From Fumia sp045645505 (GTDB taxonomy: Bacteria > Bacillota > Clostridia > Oscillospirales > Ruminococcaceae): a stretch of 64,000 nt of DNA. Positions within the stretch are counted from its first letter, which is position 1. Each line of letters opens with the position of its first letter. The notes under the pieces were generated by a model. It was given only the letters and a program-made list of their open reading frames with translations, made no database searches and was not told the origin of the DNA. The stretch lies in contig JAZRIW010000019.1 of NCBI GenBank assembly GCA_045645505.1, forward strand, positions 1 through 64,000. Reading direction: 5' to 3'. The position numbers and the translations under genes were made by a program. Shown piece after piece: positions 28,458-37,947 of the stretch.

Positions 28458-28700
28458 TTATTGTAAAACTGAAACCAAAATTCCATCTGCATCTTCATTT
28501 CTTATCGCTATTACAGCACCTCTTATTAAATATGCAATGGGATTTCCTGCAGGACTTTTATGAAGACATTCTACAAAAGCCCCCTCAATAAGGCCCATAT
28601 CCATAAATCTTTTTCTCATACTTCCGTTTATAGCCAACTTCAAAACTTCAGCTTTACTTCCCTCTTTCAATCTATTCAATGGCAAATAATCCGCATCCAT
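28458..28700 (-). CDS. feoA: FeoA-domain protein
   Basis: 80 residues, an SH3-like FeoA domain: PLNRLKEGSKAEVLKL, the conserved RKRFMDMGLIEG, and AYLIRGAVIAIRNEDA. FeoA helps FeoB move Fe2+. AAGAGG ribosome site. Upstream of feoB by 48 bases, separated by the terminator above. Confidence 0.93.
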   Translation of the reverse strand: MDADYLPLNRLKEGSKAEVLKLAINGSMRKRFMDMGLIEGAFVECLHKSPAGNPIAYLIRGAVIAIRNEDADGILVSVLQ

Positions 28701-28812
28701 AACAACCTCTTAAATCAATAAATTACTTTTCAAACCTCCCCTTTTATCAAGTTATGCAATAATATGTCAATGGGTTAATATATAAAAAGATAAAATTTTT
28801 TATTTTATTTAC

Positions 28813-28841
28813 TGGACAAACATAATAAAATATAGTATAAT
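28813..28841 (+). promoter_or_regulatory. Promoter of the lipoprotein gene
   Basis: TGGACA (28813-28818), a 17-base spacer and TATAAT (28836-28841), about 40 bases before the start codon. Confidence 0.65.
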
Positions 28842-28881
28842 ACCCTCGTGTATAAATTTTATCAGAAAGGTCTTGAATTAA

Positions 28882-29991
28882 ATGAATTCAATTAAAAAAA
28901 TCGTTGCATCTGTTTTAGTGGCAACAACACTCTTTAGTTTCACAAGTTGTGGTGCTGACAAATCCTGGACTTACAAATTGGAAGATTATGTTGTAACTTC
29001 AGGTATGTATGTCGGTATGTCCCTTGCTGCTTATGATGAAGCAACAGCTTTGGAAGGCTATGATGTTTACAAAACAGCTTTCGACCAGGAATTAGAAGGC
29101 AAAGATGGCCTTCAGTGGGTGAAAGACGAAGCAGAAAAATTAGCTAAACGTTACCTTGCTATCGAGCAAAAATTTGACGAAATGGGATTCACAATTGATA
29201 GCGACACAAAATCCTATTTAAATTCTTCCTCTGAGTCATATTACAATTATTATGACCAGGTATATCAGTATGCTGATAAAGGATTCGGATTAGAATCTTT
29301 TAGTACTATGCAGCTTAACCAGTATAAGAGTTCCACTATCTTCAACTCCATTTATGGTCAGGGCGGAACAGAAGAAGTTGCAGAAGATGTTTTAAAAGAA
29401 GCTTTCTACGAAGCTAATGCTAAAGTTTGCTATATACCTGTTCGTACAAGCGTAACAGATGAAGAAGGCAACAGCACAAAACTTGAGCAGGCAGATATTG
29501 AAGCTGAAGCAGAAGCACTCAAAAAACGTTTTGAAAATGGTGAAGATTTCCAGAAAATCTTAAACGATTACTATAAAGACGAAGAAACTATCCCCGAAGC
29601 TTCCCGTTATACTGTTATCATTGATAAAAATGACAGCACAAATAACCCTGAAAACATTTTGGAATTTGTGAAAAACGGTAAAGCCGGAGATGTAGCTTTT
29701 ATAAATGACGCAACTATGCCTCTCGTTATGAAAATATACGACATCAAAGCTGATAAAACAGATTTTGAAAACAATCGTATGAGCGTTCTTTCTAAACTTA
29801 AAACCGAAGAATTCGAAGCAAAAGTTGATGAATGGGCTAACGCACTTACAGTTGAAGCAAATGAATCTTCACTCAAAAAACATTCTCCCAAAAATATAAA
29901 AATTGAACCCTTAGAAGCTCCCGATGAACCGGAAAGCGAAGAAGCTTCTTCAGAGGTAACTGAAGAAACTACAGAATCTACAGCTGAATAA
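28882..29991 (+). CDS. Predicted lipoprotein with SurA/PrsA-like architecture
   Basis: 369 residues. The lipoprotein signal MNSIKKIVASVLVATTLFSFTSC puts the modified cysteine at 23. A helical N-terminal part (about 30-160) resembles the chaperone portion of SurA/PrsA-type foldases; 170-300 has weak parvulin-like spacing (KKRFENGEDFQKILNDYYKD). The tail is acidic low complexity (EEASSEVTEETTESTAE). It probably sits on the outer face of the membrane; folding-helper activity is inferred and the PPIase motif is not strong. Confidence 0.7.
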   Translation: MNSIKKIVASVLVATTLFSFTSCGADKSWTYKLEDYVVTSGMYVGMSLAAYDEATALEGYDVYKTAFDQELEGKDGLQWVKDEAEKLAKRYLAIEQKFDEMGFTIDSDTKSYLNSSSESYYNYYDQVYQYADKGFGLESFSTMQLNQYKSSTIFNSIYGQGGTEEVAEDVLKEAFYEANAKVCYIPVRTSVTDEEGNSTKLEQADIEAEAEALKKRFENGEDFQKILNDYYKDEETIPEASRYTVIIDKNDSTNNPENILEFVKNGKAGDVAFINDATMPLVMKIYDIKADKTDFENNRMSVLSKLKTEEFEAKVDEWANALTVEANESSLKKHSPKNIKIEPLEAPDEPESEEASSEVTEETTESTAE

Positions 29992-29996
29992 TTTTT

Positions 29997-30024
29997 AAAA
30001 ACCTCTCTTTTTTGAGAGGTTTTT
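29997..30024 (+). terminator. Terminator after the lipoprotein gene
   Basis: Stem AAAAACCTCTC / GAGAGGTTTTT with a six-T loop. Confidence 0.85.
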
Positions 30025-30094
30025 ACATTTTAACCGAACTTTCAGGCTAAATATTATCTTTATTGTGAAATTCGGTGAAGATTAATTAAACTTC

Positions 30095-30123
30095 TTGATT
30101 TTTTGTAAAATATAATATATAAT
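30095..30123 (+). promoter_or_regulatory. fba promoter
   Basis: TTGATT (30095-30100), 17 bases, TATAAT (30118-30123). Confidence 0.65.
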
Positions 30124-30156
30124 ACATTTGGATTAAAAAATTTTTGGAGGTTTATT

Positions 30157-31020
30157 ATGTTAGTATCTGCAAAAGAAATGTTAACAAAGGCTAAAGCCGG
30201 CAAATATGCTGTAGGCCAGTTCAACATCAACAACTTAGAATGGACAAAAGCTATTTTGCTCACCGCTCAGGAAAATAATTCTCCCGTTATCCTCGGTGTT
30301 TCCGAAGGTGCCGGAAAATATATGGGCGGATACAAAGCTATCGTTGGTATGGTTAATGGTATGCTTGAAGGATTAAACATTACTGTTCCTGTTGCTTTGC
30401 ATCTTGACCATGGTTCCTACGAAGGTGCTAAAAAATGTATCGAGGCAGGATTTTCTTCTGTAATGTTCGATGGTTCTCATTATCCTATTGAAGAAAACAT
30501 CGAAAAAACAAAAGAATTAGTTGCTGTTTGTGAATCAAAAGGTCTTTCCTTGGAAGCTGAAGTTGGTGCTATCGGTGGCGAAGAAGACGGTGTTATCGGC
30601 GGTGGCGAAGTTGCTGACCCCAACGAATGCAAAATGATTGCTGATTTGGGTGTAACAATGCTCGCTGCAGGTATTGGAAACATTCATGGTAAATATCCCG
30701 AAAACTGGGCAGGACTTGATTTTGATGCTCTTGCTAAGATTCAGGATGCAACAGGTGTTATGCCTTTAGTATTGCACGGTGGTACAGGAATTCCTGAAGA
30801 TATGATTAAAAAAGCTATCTCTCTCGGCGTTTCAAAAATTAACGTTAACACGGAATGTCAGCTTTCTTTCGCTGCTGCTACCCGCAAATATATCGAAGAA
30901 GGCAAAGATTTACAGGGTAAAGGTTTTGACCCACGTAAAATCTTAGCTCCCGGATTCGAAGCAATTAAAGCAACAGTAAAAGAAAAAATGGAACTTTTCG
31001 GTTCTATAAACAAAGCATAA
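30157..31020 (+). CDS. fba: Class II fructose-bisphosphate aldolase
   Basis: 287 residues. Opens LVSAKEMLTKAKAGKYAVGQFNINN; zinc and catalytic motifs include LHLDHGSYEGAKKCI (about 82-96), the EAEVGAIGGEEDG region, LVLHGGTGIPEDMIKKAI and KINVNTECQ. Cleaves FBP to DHAP and GAP. TTTGGAGG ribosome site. It stands alone between two terminators, but next to the LacI-controlled sugar locus; a related tagatose-bisphosphate aldolase cannot be fully excluded. Confidence 0.93.
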   Translation: MLVSAKEMLTKAKAGKYAVGQFNINNLEWTKAILLTAQENNSPVILGVSEGAGKYMGGYKAIVGMVNGMLEGLNITVPVALHLDHGSYEGAKKCIEAGFSSVMFDGSHYPIEENIEKTKELVAVCESKGLSLEAEVGAIGGEEDGVIGGGEVADPNECKMIADLGVTMLAAGIGNIHGKYPENWAGLDFDALAKIQDATGVMPLVLHGGTGIPEDMIKKAISLGVSKINVNTECQLSFAAATRKYIEEGKDLQGKGFDPRKILAPGFEAIKATVKEKMELFGSINKA

Positions 31021-31029
31021 TAAAAAACT

Positions 31030-31117
31030 ATTCCGGATACCTGCAATAATGCGGGTATCCGGATTTTATCTACTGACATAAAAAACTCTACTGCAATTCG
31101 GACAGTAGAGTTTTTTA
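31030..31117. terminator. Two stacked terminators between fba and the LacI gene
   Basis: First hairpin TCCGGATACCTGC / GCGGGTATCCGGA (31032-31063); second AAAAAACTCTACTG / CAGTAGAGTTTTTT (31080-31116), which has A and T tracts on both sides and serves the convergent LacI gene. Confidence 0.8.
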
Positions 31118-31137
31118 TCAATTTAAATATTATTAAA

Positions 31138-32139
31138 CTACAATAAATTTTTTACTGAATCTCTTTCAATAAGCTTCATCGGAAGCAAAACACTTTCGAT
31201 ATCCTTACCCTTTATCTTCTGAATGATCATATCCATTGCCGCAGTTCCTATATATTCTTTATCAATACCGATTGTTGTAAGCTTCGGCTCAACATAATCT
31301 GAAAGCAAAATATCATCAATACCGATTATAGATATATCATCAGGGATAGAAAGATTCATATCTTTTGCGCATCTCATTACACCAATAGCAAAAATATCAA
31401 CTGTACACAAAATTGCAGTGGAACGCTTTTTCCTTTTGAAGAAATTTTTTGCTGCTAAATACGCAGATTCCTCATTTGTTGCAGAGATATAACAATAATT
31501 GGGATTTGGTGATAAATTGTGATCATTCATAGCCTGATTAAAACCTGAAATAGTCTGAGTGTAAAAGTTAGGAACAACACTTGAGGCCATAATTGCAATG
31601 TCCGTATGCCCATGTTCAATAAGATATGATGTAGCATCAAAAGCTGCCTTTTTATAATCCGGGGTAATTGAGGTTACTGCATCATTATTTGAATGTGAAT
31701 CAACAATTATGTACGGAACACCACTTTTATTGGCTTTATCAATAAGTGCCTGACTTATATCCTGCATGAAAATCACACCATCAGCATCCCCTGAATAAAT
31801 AAGATCAGGAAGCTCACTACGAGCCATAATAGGCTTGCTGATGATAACATTATAATTGGATTTCATACTTTTATTTATTATTCCGCGTGTTATCTCAAAA
31901 TAAAACAGATCCTCAAAGGGAGATGAATAAGAATTCATCATAAGACATATATTAAAGCTTTTATTCATAACAAGCTTTTTTGAGTTTAAATTCGGCTTGA
32001 ATTCAGTTTCATTAATTATTTTCTGCACCCGCTTACGAGTGGATTCACTGACACCATTCTTGTTATTTAAAACAAAAGAAACAGCAGTAACAGAAACACC
32101 TGCCTGTTTTGCAATATCCTTAATTGTCAGCCTTTTCAC
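31138..32139 (-). CDS. LacI-family transcriptional regulator
   Basis: 333 residues. The LacI helix-turn-helix MKRLTIKDIAKQAGVSVTAVSFVLNNKNGVSESTRKRV spans residues 1-38 (hinge to about 60). A periplasmic-binding-protein sensor follows, with GVIFMQD, the DSHSNNDAVTSITPDYKKAA segment, and IGIDDILLSDYVEPKLTTIGID. Divergent from the sugar locus, whose promoter holds a LacI-type operator, so it is the likely repressor of that locus. Inducer unknown. Confidence 0.92.
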   Translation of the reverse strand: MKRLTIKDIAKQAGVSVTAVSFVLNNKNGVSESTRKRVQKIINETEFKPNLNSKKLVMNKSFNICLMMNSYSSPFEDLFYFEITRGIINKSMKSNYNVIISKPIMARSELPDLIYSGDADGVIFMQDISQALIDKANKSGVPYIIVDSHSNNDAVTSITPDYKKAAFDATSYLIEHGHTDIAIMASSVVPNFYTQTISGFNQAMNDHNLSPNPNYCYISATNEESAYLAAKNFFKRKKRSTAILCTVDIFAIGVMRCAKDMNLSIPDDISIIGIDDILLSDYVEPKLTTIGIDKEYIGTAAMDMIIQKIKGKDIESVLLPMKLIERDSVKNLL

Positions 32140-32246
32140 TTCATCACCTCTATGTATAATGCTTTAACTAATTATAACATCAGTTCCATAAAAAGGCAAT
32201 AATTAAATATTACTTATAATATTTACAATAAAAAGTCAAAAAACTA

Positions 32247-32275
32247 TTGACTTTTCTAAAACGTTTTTGTATAAT
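32247..32275 (+). promoter_or_regulatory. Consensus promoter with an embedded LacI-type operator
   Basis: TTGACT (32247-32252), exactly 17 bases, TATAAT (32270-32275). The spacer holds the palindrome AAAACGTTTT (32258-32267) with the central CG typical of LacI-family operators. A repressor here would occlude RNA polymerase. The divergent LacI gene is the probable source. Confidence 0.8.
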
Positions 32276-32361
32276 AAATTTGTAATATATGCCAAATTGT
32301 AATTATATGCCGCAATTTAAATGTAGCATTTAATATAATTGAAATTTAGGAGGAAAAAGCT

Positions 32362-34176
32362 ATGCCAGTATATGAATCGATTAAAAATGCTGACAACAAA
32401 ATCGTGATTTCTGCAAAAAGCAGAGATAACGTAGTGTTTGGTTGGGATAAAACTGTAGCAAAACTTGCTTCACTTATCAGTTCAACCAAAGAAAACATTG
32501 CCATTGACGGATGGTATGGAATTAACTTTAAGAAAATTGCAGAAGCTGTTGCAAAGGAAATTGAAAGCAAAGGCTTGAAAGTAGAACTCGTTTCTGCTAC
32601 TGAGCTTTATAAATCAAGAGAAGATATCATTTCCTACAATGCGCCTTTTGTTACAGATGACCCCGGATTTGGTAAAGTAAACAAAGTAGGCATCATCGAA
32701 AACATCATGGACGACGCAAAAGTAGCTGCTGTAAAAGCTAAATTAGCTAATTCCGATGCAGTAACTGTTATCTATGGTGAAGGTGCTTCAATAAAAGAAT
32801 TTGCAGATTTGTTGTCTGTTAAATGCTATGTTGATAACACTCACCAGAAAGTACAGTGGGATATGTGGGAAGGCAGACTCTGCACATTCGGACAGACTGC
32901 ACCTACAAAAGGATACAACTGGAAAGAATATAACTACTCTGACTACTATATGTTGAAACGTCAGAAAGACTATATGTATGAAGCTATGGACTTCTACATT
33001 GAAAACTATTTCGAAGATGATCTTGTTCTTGTACCTGTTGAAAGCTACAACGAGATTATGTCAACACTCGTTAAATATCCTATCCACGAAGTTAAAATCT
33101 TCAGTCCCGGTCCTTGGGGTGCATACAGATACCATGATATGGACTACGGCGTGGAAGGTCTTGCTAACAACGCATGGAACAAAATCGCTGGTCCTGAGCT
33201 TCGTATTCTCATCGACTTTGGCGGTGAAAGAAGCATTTCTATGCCCATGCTTAACGCAATGCAGTATGGTAAAGAATTGGTTGGTGAACTTATCGACAAG
33301 AAATATCCCGGCCTCTTCCCTCTTGACATCTGGCTTGATGACGGTTGGCATCCAACACCTCAGCCTGCTGAAAGAATTTCAATGCCTATGCATATTCACC
33401 CCAGCAGCAAGTATGTTGAAGATCATTTCGATGAGCCACTCGGCAGATATGAAACTTACTACATCGCTGAAGCATATGAAGGTGCAAACACATGGATGGG
33501 ATTCCATGATGGTGCAGATATAGAAGAATGGGAAAGACTTTGTGAAGAATCACAGAACATTAAACCTATCGAAAACTGGAAAGACTTTATTGCTAACTGG
33601 TCCAGCAAAGAGGGTGACCTTTACCTCATTCCTCCTGGAACAATGCACGGACATGGTGGTAACCAGATGGTACTTGAAATGGATACAAACCCAAGTATCA
33701 ATGGTACAGAGTATTCATTCTTTGAATATGACTTTGCAAGACCATCATGGGATGATGATGCTAAAACAATGACAGGTAAACCCTTGAAGATGCACTTGGA
33801 ACATGGTAGAAACATGGAAAAAACAAGAAGAGCTTCTTGGGTAAAAGACAACCTTTTGTCAACTCCTACAGTTGTTAAATGGACAAAAGAATTCTTCATT
33901 GACCGTTATAAGACTACACCTGTTATGCCTTATCACGTAGAAAGAATTCACTTTGAAAATGTTGGTTTATACTCTACTGAAGGTAAATTCATGCATATGT
34001 TTACCCTCACAGTAGGTAAAAAAGTTACTGTTCGCTCCAAAGCAAACCCTGAACTTTTTGCTGTTTGTGATAAATTCCAGACACTTGTTATCCCTGCTTC
34101 ATTTGGCGATTATGAAATCATAAACGAAGAAGGCGGCAGAGTAACTTGCGTTATCCAGAGATGGAAACAAGGTTAA
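32362..34176 (+). CDS. Class I mannose-6-phosphate isomerase-like protein with an N-terminal nucleotide-kinase-like extension
   Basis: 604 residues. The C-terminal half is a ManA-type cupin: MHIHPSSKYVEDHF, the EGDLYLIPPGTMHGHGGNQMVLEM metal/active-site region (about 415-438), and a terminal jelly-roll. Residues 1-200 resemble a P-loop-kinase-like region without a clear Walker A (IAIDGWYGINFKKIAEAVAKE). Classical ManA is 300-400 residues, so this is a long variant. Probably isomerises a sugar or sugar phosphate. First gene behind the LacI-controlled promoter, AGGAGG ribosome site. Confidence 0.75.
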   Translation: MPVYESIKNADNKIVISAKSRDNVVFGWDKTVAKLASLISSTKENIAIDGWYGINFKKIAEAVAKEIESKGLKVELVSATELYKSREDIISYNAPFVTDDPGFGKVNKVGIIENIMDDAKVAAVKAKLANSDAVTVIYGEGASIKEFADLLSVKCYVDNTHQKVQWDMWEGRLCTFGQTAPTKGYNWKEYNYSDYYMLKRQKDYMYEAMDFYIENYFEDDLVLVPVESYNEIMSTLVKYPIHEVKIFSPGPWGAYRYHDMDYGVEGLANNAWNKIAGPELRILIDFGGERSISMPMLNAMQYGKELVGELIDKKYPGLFPLDIWLDDGWHPTPQPAERISMPMHIHPSSKYVEDHFDEPLGRYETYYIAEAYEGANTWMGFHDGADIEEWERLCEESQNIKPIENWKDFIANWSSKEGDLYLIPPGTMHGHGGNQMVLEMDTNPSINGTEYSFFEYDFARPSWDDDAKTMTGKPLKMHLEHGRNMEKTRRASWVKDNLLSTPTVVKWTKEFFIDRYKTTPVMPYHVERIHFENVGLYSTEGKFMHMFTLTVGKKVTVRSKANPELFAVCDKFQTLVIPASFGDYEIINEEGGRVTCVIQRWKQG

Positions 34177-34285
34177 TAACAGCATAGCTTAAAATAAAAA
34201 ATAGGCTTAGCCTACATACAAGTGGATATATAAATTTGATCTGCATATATTTTGCAAATTAAATTTAAAGCAACTTTCTATAAAT

Positions 34286-34330
34286 AAAAAACCACAATTG
34301 AAAAACTTAATTTTCAATTGTGGTTTTTTT
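34286..34330 (+). terminator. Intrinsic terminator immediately upstream of the PIG-L gene
   Basis: An 18-bp stem (AAAAACCACAATTGAAAA and complement) around a short loop, followed by T residues and then, seven bases on, the ribosome site of the next gene. It would separate or attenuate expression of the downstream genes relative to the ManA-like gene. Confidence 0.8.
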
Positions 34331-34348
34331 ATAAATGGAGGATTTACT

Positions 34349-35065
34349 ATGAATATTTTAGCAATAGGAGCACATCCTGACGATATAGAAACTTCCTGTG
34401 GCGGTACACTTGCAAAATACGCAAAACTTGGCCACAAAGTTTTTACCGCAACTGCCACAAACGGTAATGTTGGTTCTTCTACACTTTCTATGGAAGAAAT
34501 TGCAAAAATAAGAAAAGAAGAAGCAAGAAAAGCGGCAGCTCACATAGGCGCAGAATATATCTGTCTTGACTATGATGATGAAATGTTTTTTGAAGACAAA
34601 TCTGCAAGAATTAACTTTATAAATCTTGTAAGATACTGCAAAGCAGATGTTATTCTTACACATAATCCTCATGATTATAATCCGGACCACGAACTCACAA
34701 GCAAAATCATAAACGATATTGCTGTTATGATTCCCGTTGCAAAAATAGAAACCAAAGCAAAACCATATGACAAAATTCCTGTTATCGCATATTTTGAACC
34801 TGTAAATGGCCTTGGCTTTGTACCGACAGAATATGTAGATATATCTGATGTTATTGAAACTAAAATGGCAATGCTTGGCGAACATAAAAGTCAGGTTGCC
34901 TGGATGTCTGATAATTACAAGGACGCTCTTTCAGGCAAAAGCTTTTTTGATGATTACTATACCATTGCAAGATACAGAGGCATTCAGTGTGGTGTGGAAT
35001 ATGCTGAAGGTTTCCGCATGGCAAACGATGCTTTCAGAGTTGTACCATACAGAGTATTACCATAA
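34349..35065 (+). CDS. PIG-L/LmbE-family N-acetyl sugar deacetylase
   Basis: 238 residues from MNILAIGAHPDDIETSCGG, preceded by GGAGG; a start 17 codons earlier would lie inside the terminator stem. The zinc motif AHPDD (residues 8-12) and the HNPHDYNPDHELT segment (about 110-122) are intact. Family members remove acetyl from GlcNAc-type substrates. Its stop overlaps the next start codon by one base. Substrate not determined; context suggests an acetylated sugar. Confidence 0.88.
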   Translation: MNILAIGAHPDDIETSCGGTLAKYAKLGHKVFTATATNGNVGSSTLSMEEIAKIRKEEARKAAAHIGAEYICLDYDDEMFFEDKSARINFINLVRYCKADVILTHNPHDYNPDHELTSKIINDIAVMIPVAKIETKAKPYDKIPVIAYFEPVNGLGFVPTEYVDISDVIETKMAMLGEHKSQVAWMSDNYKDALSGKSFFDDYYTIARYRGIQCGVEYAEGFRMANDAFRVVPYRVLP

Positions 35066-35901
35066 TGATTATTAATACATATATAAACAACCATTCCATA
35101 TTCGGCGAAACACTTTTTGCCGAATATGGAAAAATAAAAATAGGTGTCCCTTTAACCTTCGGCATAAGAATTTCATATCTTTCCTATAATGGCGGAGAAA
35201 ACTTGTTTTTTGAACAGCCAAATGATATGACCGAACTCGCTACTCCCGATGGCTGGAGAGTCAGAGGAGGACATCGCCTTTGGCTTGCACCTGAAAGTGA
35301 AAAAGTATATTATCCCGATAACGATAAAATACATTATGAAATTTTTGAAAATGGTATAACTGTTACACAAGAAACAGATCCATGGTTAAATATCCAAAAA
35401 TCTATAGAAATTATATTTCTAAGCGAAAACTCCTTAAAAGTTTCAAACAGAGTAAAAAATACAGGTGAAAAAGAAATAACAGCATCTCTTTGGGCAATAA
35501 CCTCGGTTGCCCCCTGTGGCACAGAGTATATAGAATTACCGATAAGAGATAATGGCTATGACCCTATGCACCATATATCAATGTGGGATTATACAAGTCT
35601 TGGTGATGAAAGAGTTGAATATAAAAGAGATAAGATAACACTATCTCATAAACCTACAGGCAAAAAATATAAAATAGGTGTAGGACATCCAATAGGCAAT
35701 ATCAAATATATAAATAAGGGAGTAAGCTTTGAAAAGACATATGATATAAACAAAGATTATCCATATCCCGATGGAGGAGTTTCTTTTGAAACTTTTATGT
35801 GCGACCATATGGTAGAAATTGAAACCCTGTCACATTTATATGATATAAAGCCAAAAGAAACAGTTTTTTATAATGAAATCTGGACTATAAATGAAATGTA
35901 A
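35065..35901 (+). CDS. DUF4380-like mutarotase-fold protein
   Basis: 278 residues, all-beta by composition. The GGHRLWLAPE segment (about 72-81) and alternating strands resemble DUF4380/aldose-epimerase-fold proteins. It overlaps the PIG-L gene by one base, so is coupled. Possibly presents the right anomer to the locus isomerases; this is inference, and the family has no settled function. Confidence 0.6.
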   Translation: MIINTYINNHSIFGETLFAEYGKIKIGVPLTFGIRISYLSYNGGENLFFEQPNDMTELATPDGWRVRGGHRLWLAPESEKVYYPDNDKIHYEIFENGITVTQETDPWLNIQKSIEIIFLSENSLKVSNRVKNTGEKEITASLWAITSVAPCGTEYIELPIRDNGYDPMHHISMWDYTSLGDERVEYKRDKITLSHKPTGKKYKIGVGHPIGNIKYINKGVSFEKTYDINKDYPYPDGGVSFETFMCDHMVEIETLSHLYDIKPKETVFYNEIWTINEM

Positions 35902-35911
35902 GGTGATTTAA

Positions 35912-37216
35912 ATGAACATTAAAATAGCTACAGTGGCACTTGCCCATCCTTTTGAAGTAGGCTATGACGAGGCTATGCCACTACTTAACAAAACTGCTGA
36001 AACGCTAAAAGCTTCAGGAATAACCGTAGAAAATACAGGTGTTGTTCTTCATGATCTTGATACTGTAAGAAAGGCATCAGAAGCTCTCAGAGGCTCAGAT
36101 GCAGATGTCTTGATGATTTGTATCGCTACATGGAGTGAGGACCATCACCTTTTGGACCTTTTGTCCTACATAGATAAACCTCTTATTCTTCGTGCTTATC
36201 CTGCATTCGACACAGGTTCTCTTTGTTGTGCTCACCAGATAGGGGCAGTATTCAGAGATATTGGCAAAACCTGTGAGTTTGTATATGGTGAGGCTGACGA
36301 TGAAGAATGTGCAAAAGAAACTAAAGTCATTGCTACAGCTTATGCACTTAAAAACTGCATGAATAAAACAAGAGTTGGTGCAATAGGCGGTAGAGTTAAA
36401 GGTATGACAGAAATTGCTTATGATGAATTTTCTATCAAAGAAAAACTTGGCGCAAGAGTTGTAAATATTGATGAAAAAGAAATGACATCAAAAGTTGCAG
36501 CATTGTCAGACGATGCCGCTAAAAAGCTTTTAGAAGATAAAAAAGATATTTTATCTCCTTGCAAATGCACATCTACAAATGAAGCAATGCTTGAATCTAT
36601 AAAATATTATTCAGCTATGAAAGATTTAGCGAAAGAATATGAATTAGAAGCACTTTCCGTTAAATGCTACACTACCTATATGGGAAAAATTTGTCTTGGA
36701 TATTCACTTTTAGCCGAAGAAGGAATAGTTGGCTCTTGTGAAGGTGATGTTACAAACGCACTTACAATGAAAATGATGTACGAATTAAGTGGTAAACCCA
36801 TTAACAACACAGACCTTTTATATTTAGATGAAAAGGCAAATACTATTCTCTTTGCTCATTGTGGCTCTTCAGGTTTCTCTATTGCAGATGGTGAAATCGA
36901 CCTTTGTCCTGTTCGTCTGGCAGAAGAAGGCGTTTGCACAAAGTTTTTAGTAAAACCCGGTAAAGTAACCGCTGTAAACATCTGTGGACACGGAGAGGAA
37001 TTCCGCCTTTCATATATGGTAGGAGATGCTATTCCTTGTGGTATGGAGTTCCCCGGAAATCCTGTTAAAATTAAATTTGACAAAGATGTTTCTGTAATGA
37101 ACAAGGAAATAATGAAAAATGGTATAGGTCACCACTGGATGGTAGCTTATGGTGATTACAGTGAAGAACTGAAGTACTTCTGCAAAATAAATAATATTTG
37201 TATGTACGAAATATAA
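35912..37216 (+). CDS. L-fucose/L-arabinose isomerase-family protein
   Basis: 434 residues, shorter than FucI (about 590). N-terminal ATVALAHPFEVGYDEA, a Rossmann-like DADVLMICIATWSEDHHLLDLLSYID, then GAIGGRVKGMTEIAYDE and a C-terminal substrate-binding part with CEGDVTNALTMKMMYELSG and CGHGEEFRLSYM. The family isomerises aldoses to ketoses using Mn2+. The sugar is unknown. Ten bases downstream of the DUF4380-like gene. Confidence 0.75.
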   Translation: MNIKIATVALAHPFEVGYDEAMPLLNKTAETLKASGITVENTGVVLHDLDTVRKASEALRGSDADVLMICIATWSEDHHLLDLLSYIDKPLILRAYPAFDTGSLCCAHQIGAVFRDIGKTCEFVYGEADDEECAKETKVIATAYALKNCMNKTRVGAIGGRVKGMTEIAYDEFSIKEKLGARVVNIDEKEMTSKVAALSDDAAKKLLEDKKDILSPCKCTSTNEAMLESIKYYSAMKDLAKEYELEALSVKCYTTYMGKICLGYSLLAEEGIVGSCEGDVTNALTMKMMYELSGKPINNTDLLYLDEKANTILFAHCGSSGFSIADGEIDLCPVRLAEEGVCTKFLVKPGKVTAVNICGHGEEFRLSYMVGDAIPCGMEFPGNPVKIKFDKDVSVMNKEIMKNGIGHHWMVAYGDYSEELKYFCKINNICMYEI

Positions 37217-37234
37217 GAAAGAAGGTTTTTTAAT

Positions 37235-37912
37235 ATGAAACGCTCAGAAATCAATTCTATTATGAAAGATGCTCTTAATTTATTCAAGGAATACAAAATC
37301 AGTCTTCCTGAATTTGTCCTTTGGTCTCCTGAAACCTGGTCTCAAAAAGGCGAAGAAGTTAAAGAAATAAAAGATAATATGCTCGGTTGGGATATTACCG
37401 ACTTTGGTAGCGGTGATTTCAACAAAATCGGTCTTTTCTTAATTACTTTAAGAAATGGTAACCAGAAGATGAATGATAAATATCCGAAACCATACGCTGA
37501 AAAACTTATGGTTGTAAGAGAAGGACAGATTACTCCCATGCACTATCATTGGAGCAAAATGGAAGATATTATAAACGCAGGTGGCGGAAATCTTATAATC
37601 AAATTATATAACTCCACCGAAGATGATAAACTTGCTGATACTGATGTTGAAGTCAGCATTGATGGTGTTCGTCACACTTTCCCTGCAGGAACCGAAATTA
37701 CACTTACTCCCGGTAAGAGTGTTACATTAACACCCGGCCTTTTCCATAGATTCTGGGGTGAAAAAGGCAAAGGTACAGTTTTGGTAAGAGAAGTTTCAAT
37801 GTGTAATGATGACTCAAATGACAACTGCTTCTATGATAAAGCAGGAAGATTCCCTGAAATAGAAGAAGACGAGGCACCATTATATTTGCTTTGTAATGAA
37901 TACAATAAATAA
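37235..37912 (+). CDS. D-lyxose/D-mannose isomerase-family cupin
   Basis: 225 residues, the usual size. The metal-binding segment TPMHYHWSKMEDIINAGGG (about 100-118) gives two His and a Glu; the fourth ligand is in PGLFHRFWGE. Opens MKRSEINSIMKDALNLFKEY as in the family. Interconverts D-lyxose/D-xylulose or D-mannose/D-fructose. AAAGAAGG ribosome site. Second sugar isomerase of the locus. Confidence 0.88.
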   Translation: MKRSEINSIMKDALNLFKEYKISLPEFVLWSPETWSQKGEEVKEIKDNMLGWDITDFGSGDFNKIGLFLITLRNGNQKMNDKYPKPYAEKLMVVREGQITPMHYHWSKMEDIINAGGGNLIIKLYNSTEDDKLADTDVEVSIDGVRHTFPAGTEITLTPGKSVTLTPGLFHRFWGEKGKGTVLVREVSMCNDDSNDNCFYDKAGRFPEIEEDEAPLYLLCNEYNK

Positions 37913-37947
37913 AAACTGATAATCAAAAGAAACGAGTGTGATATATA

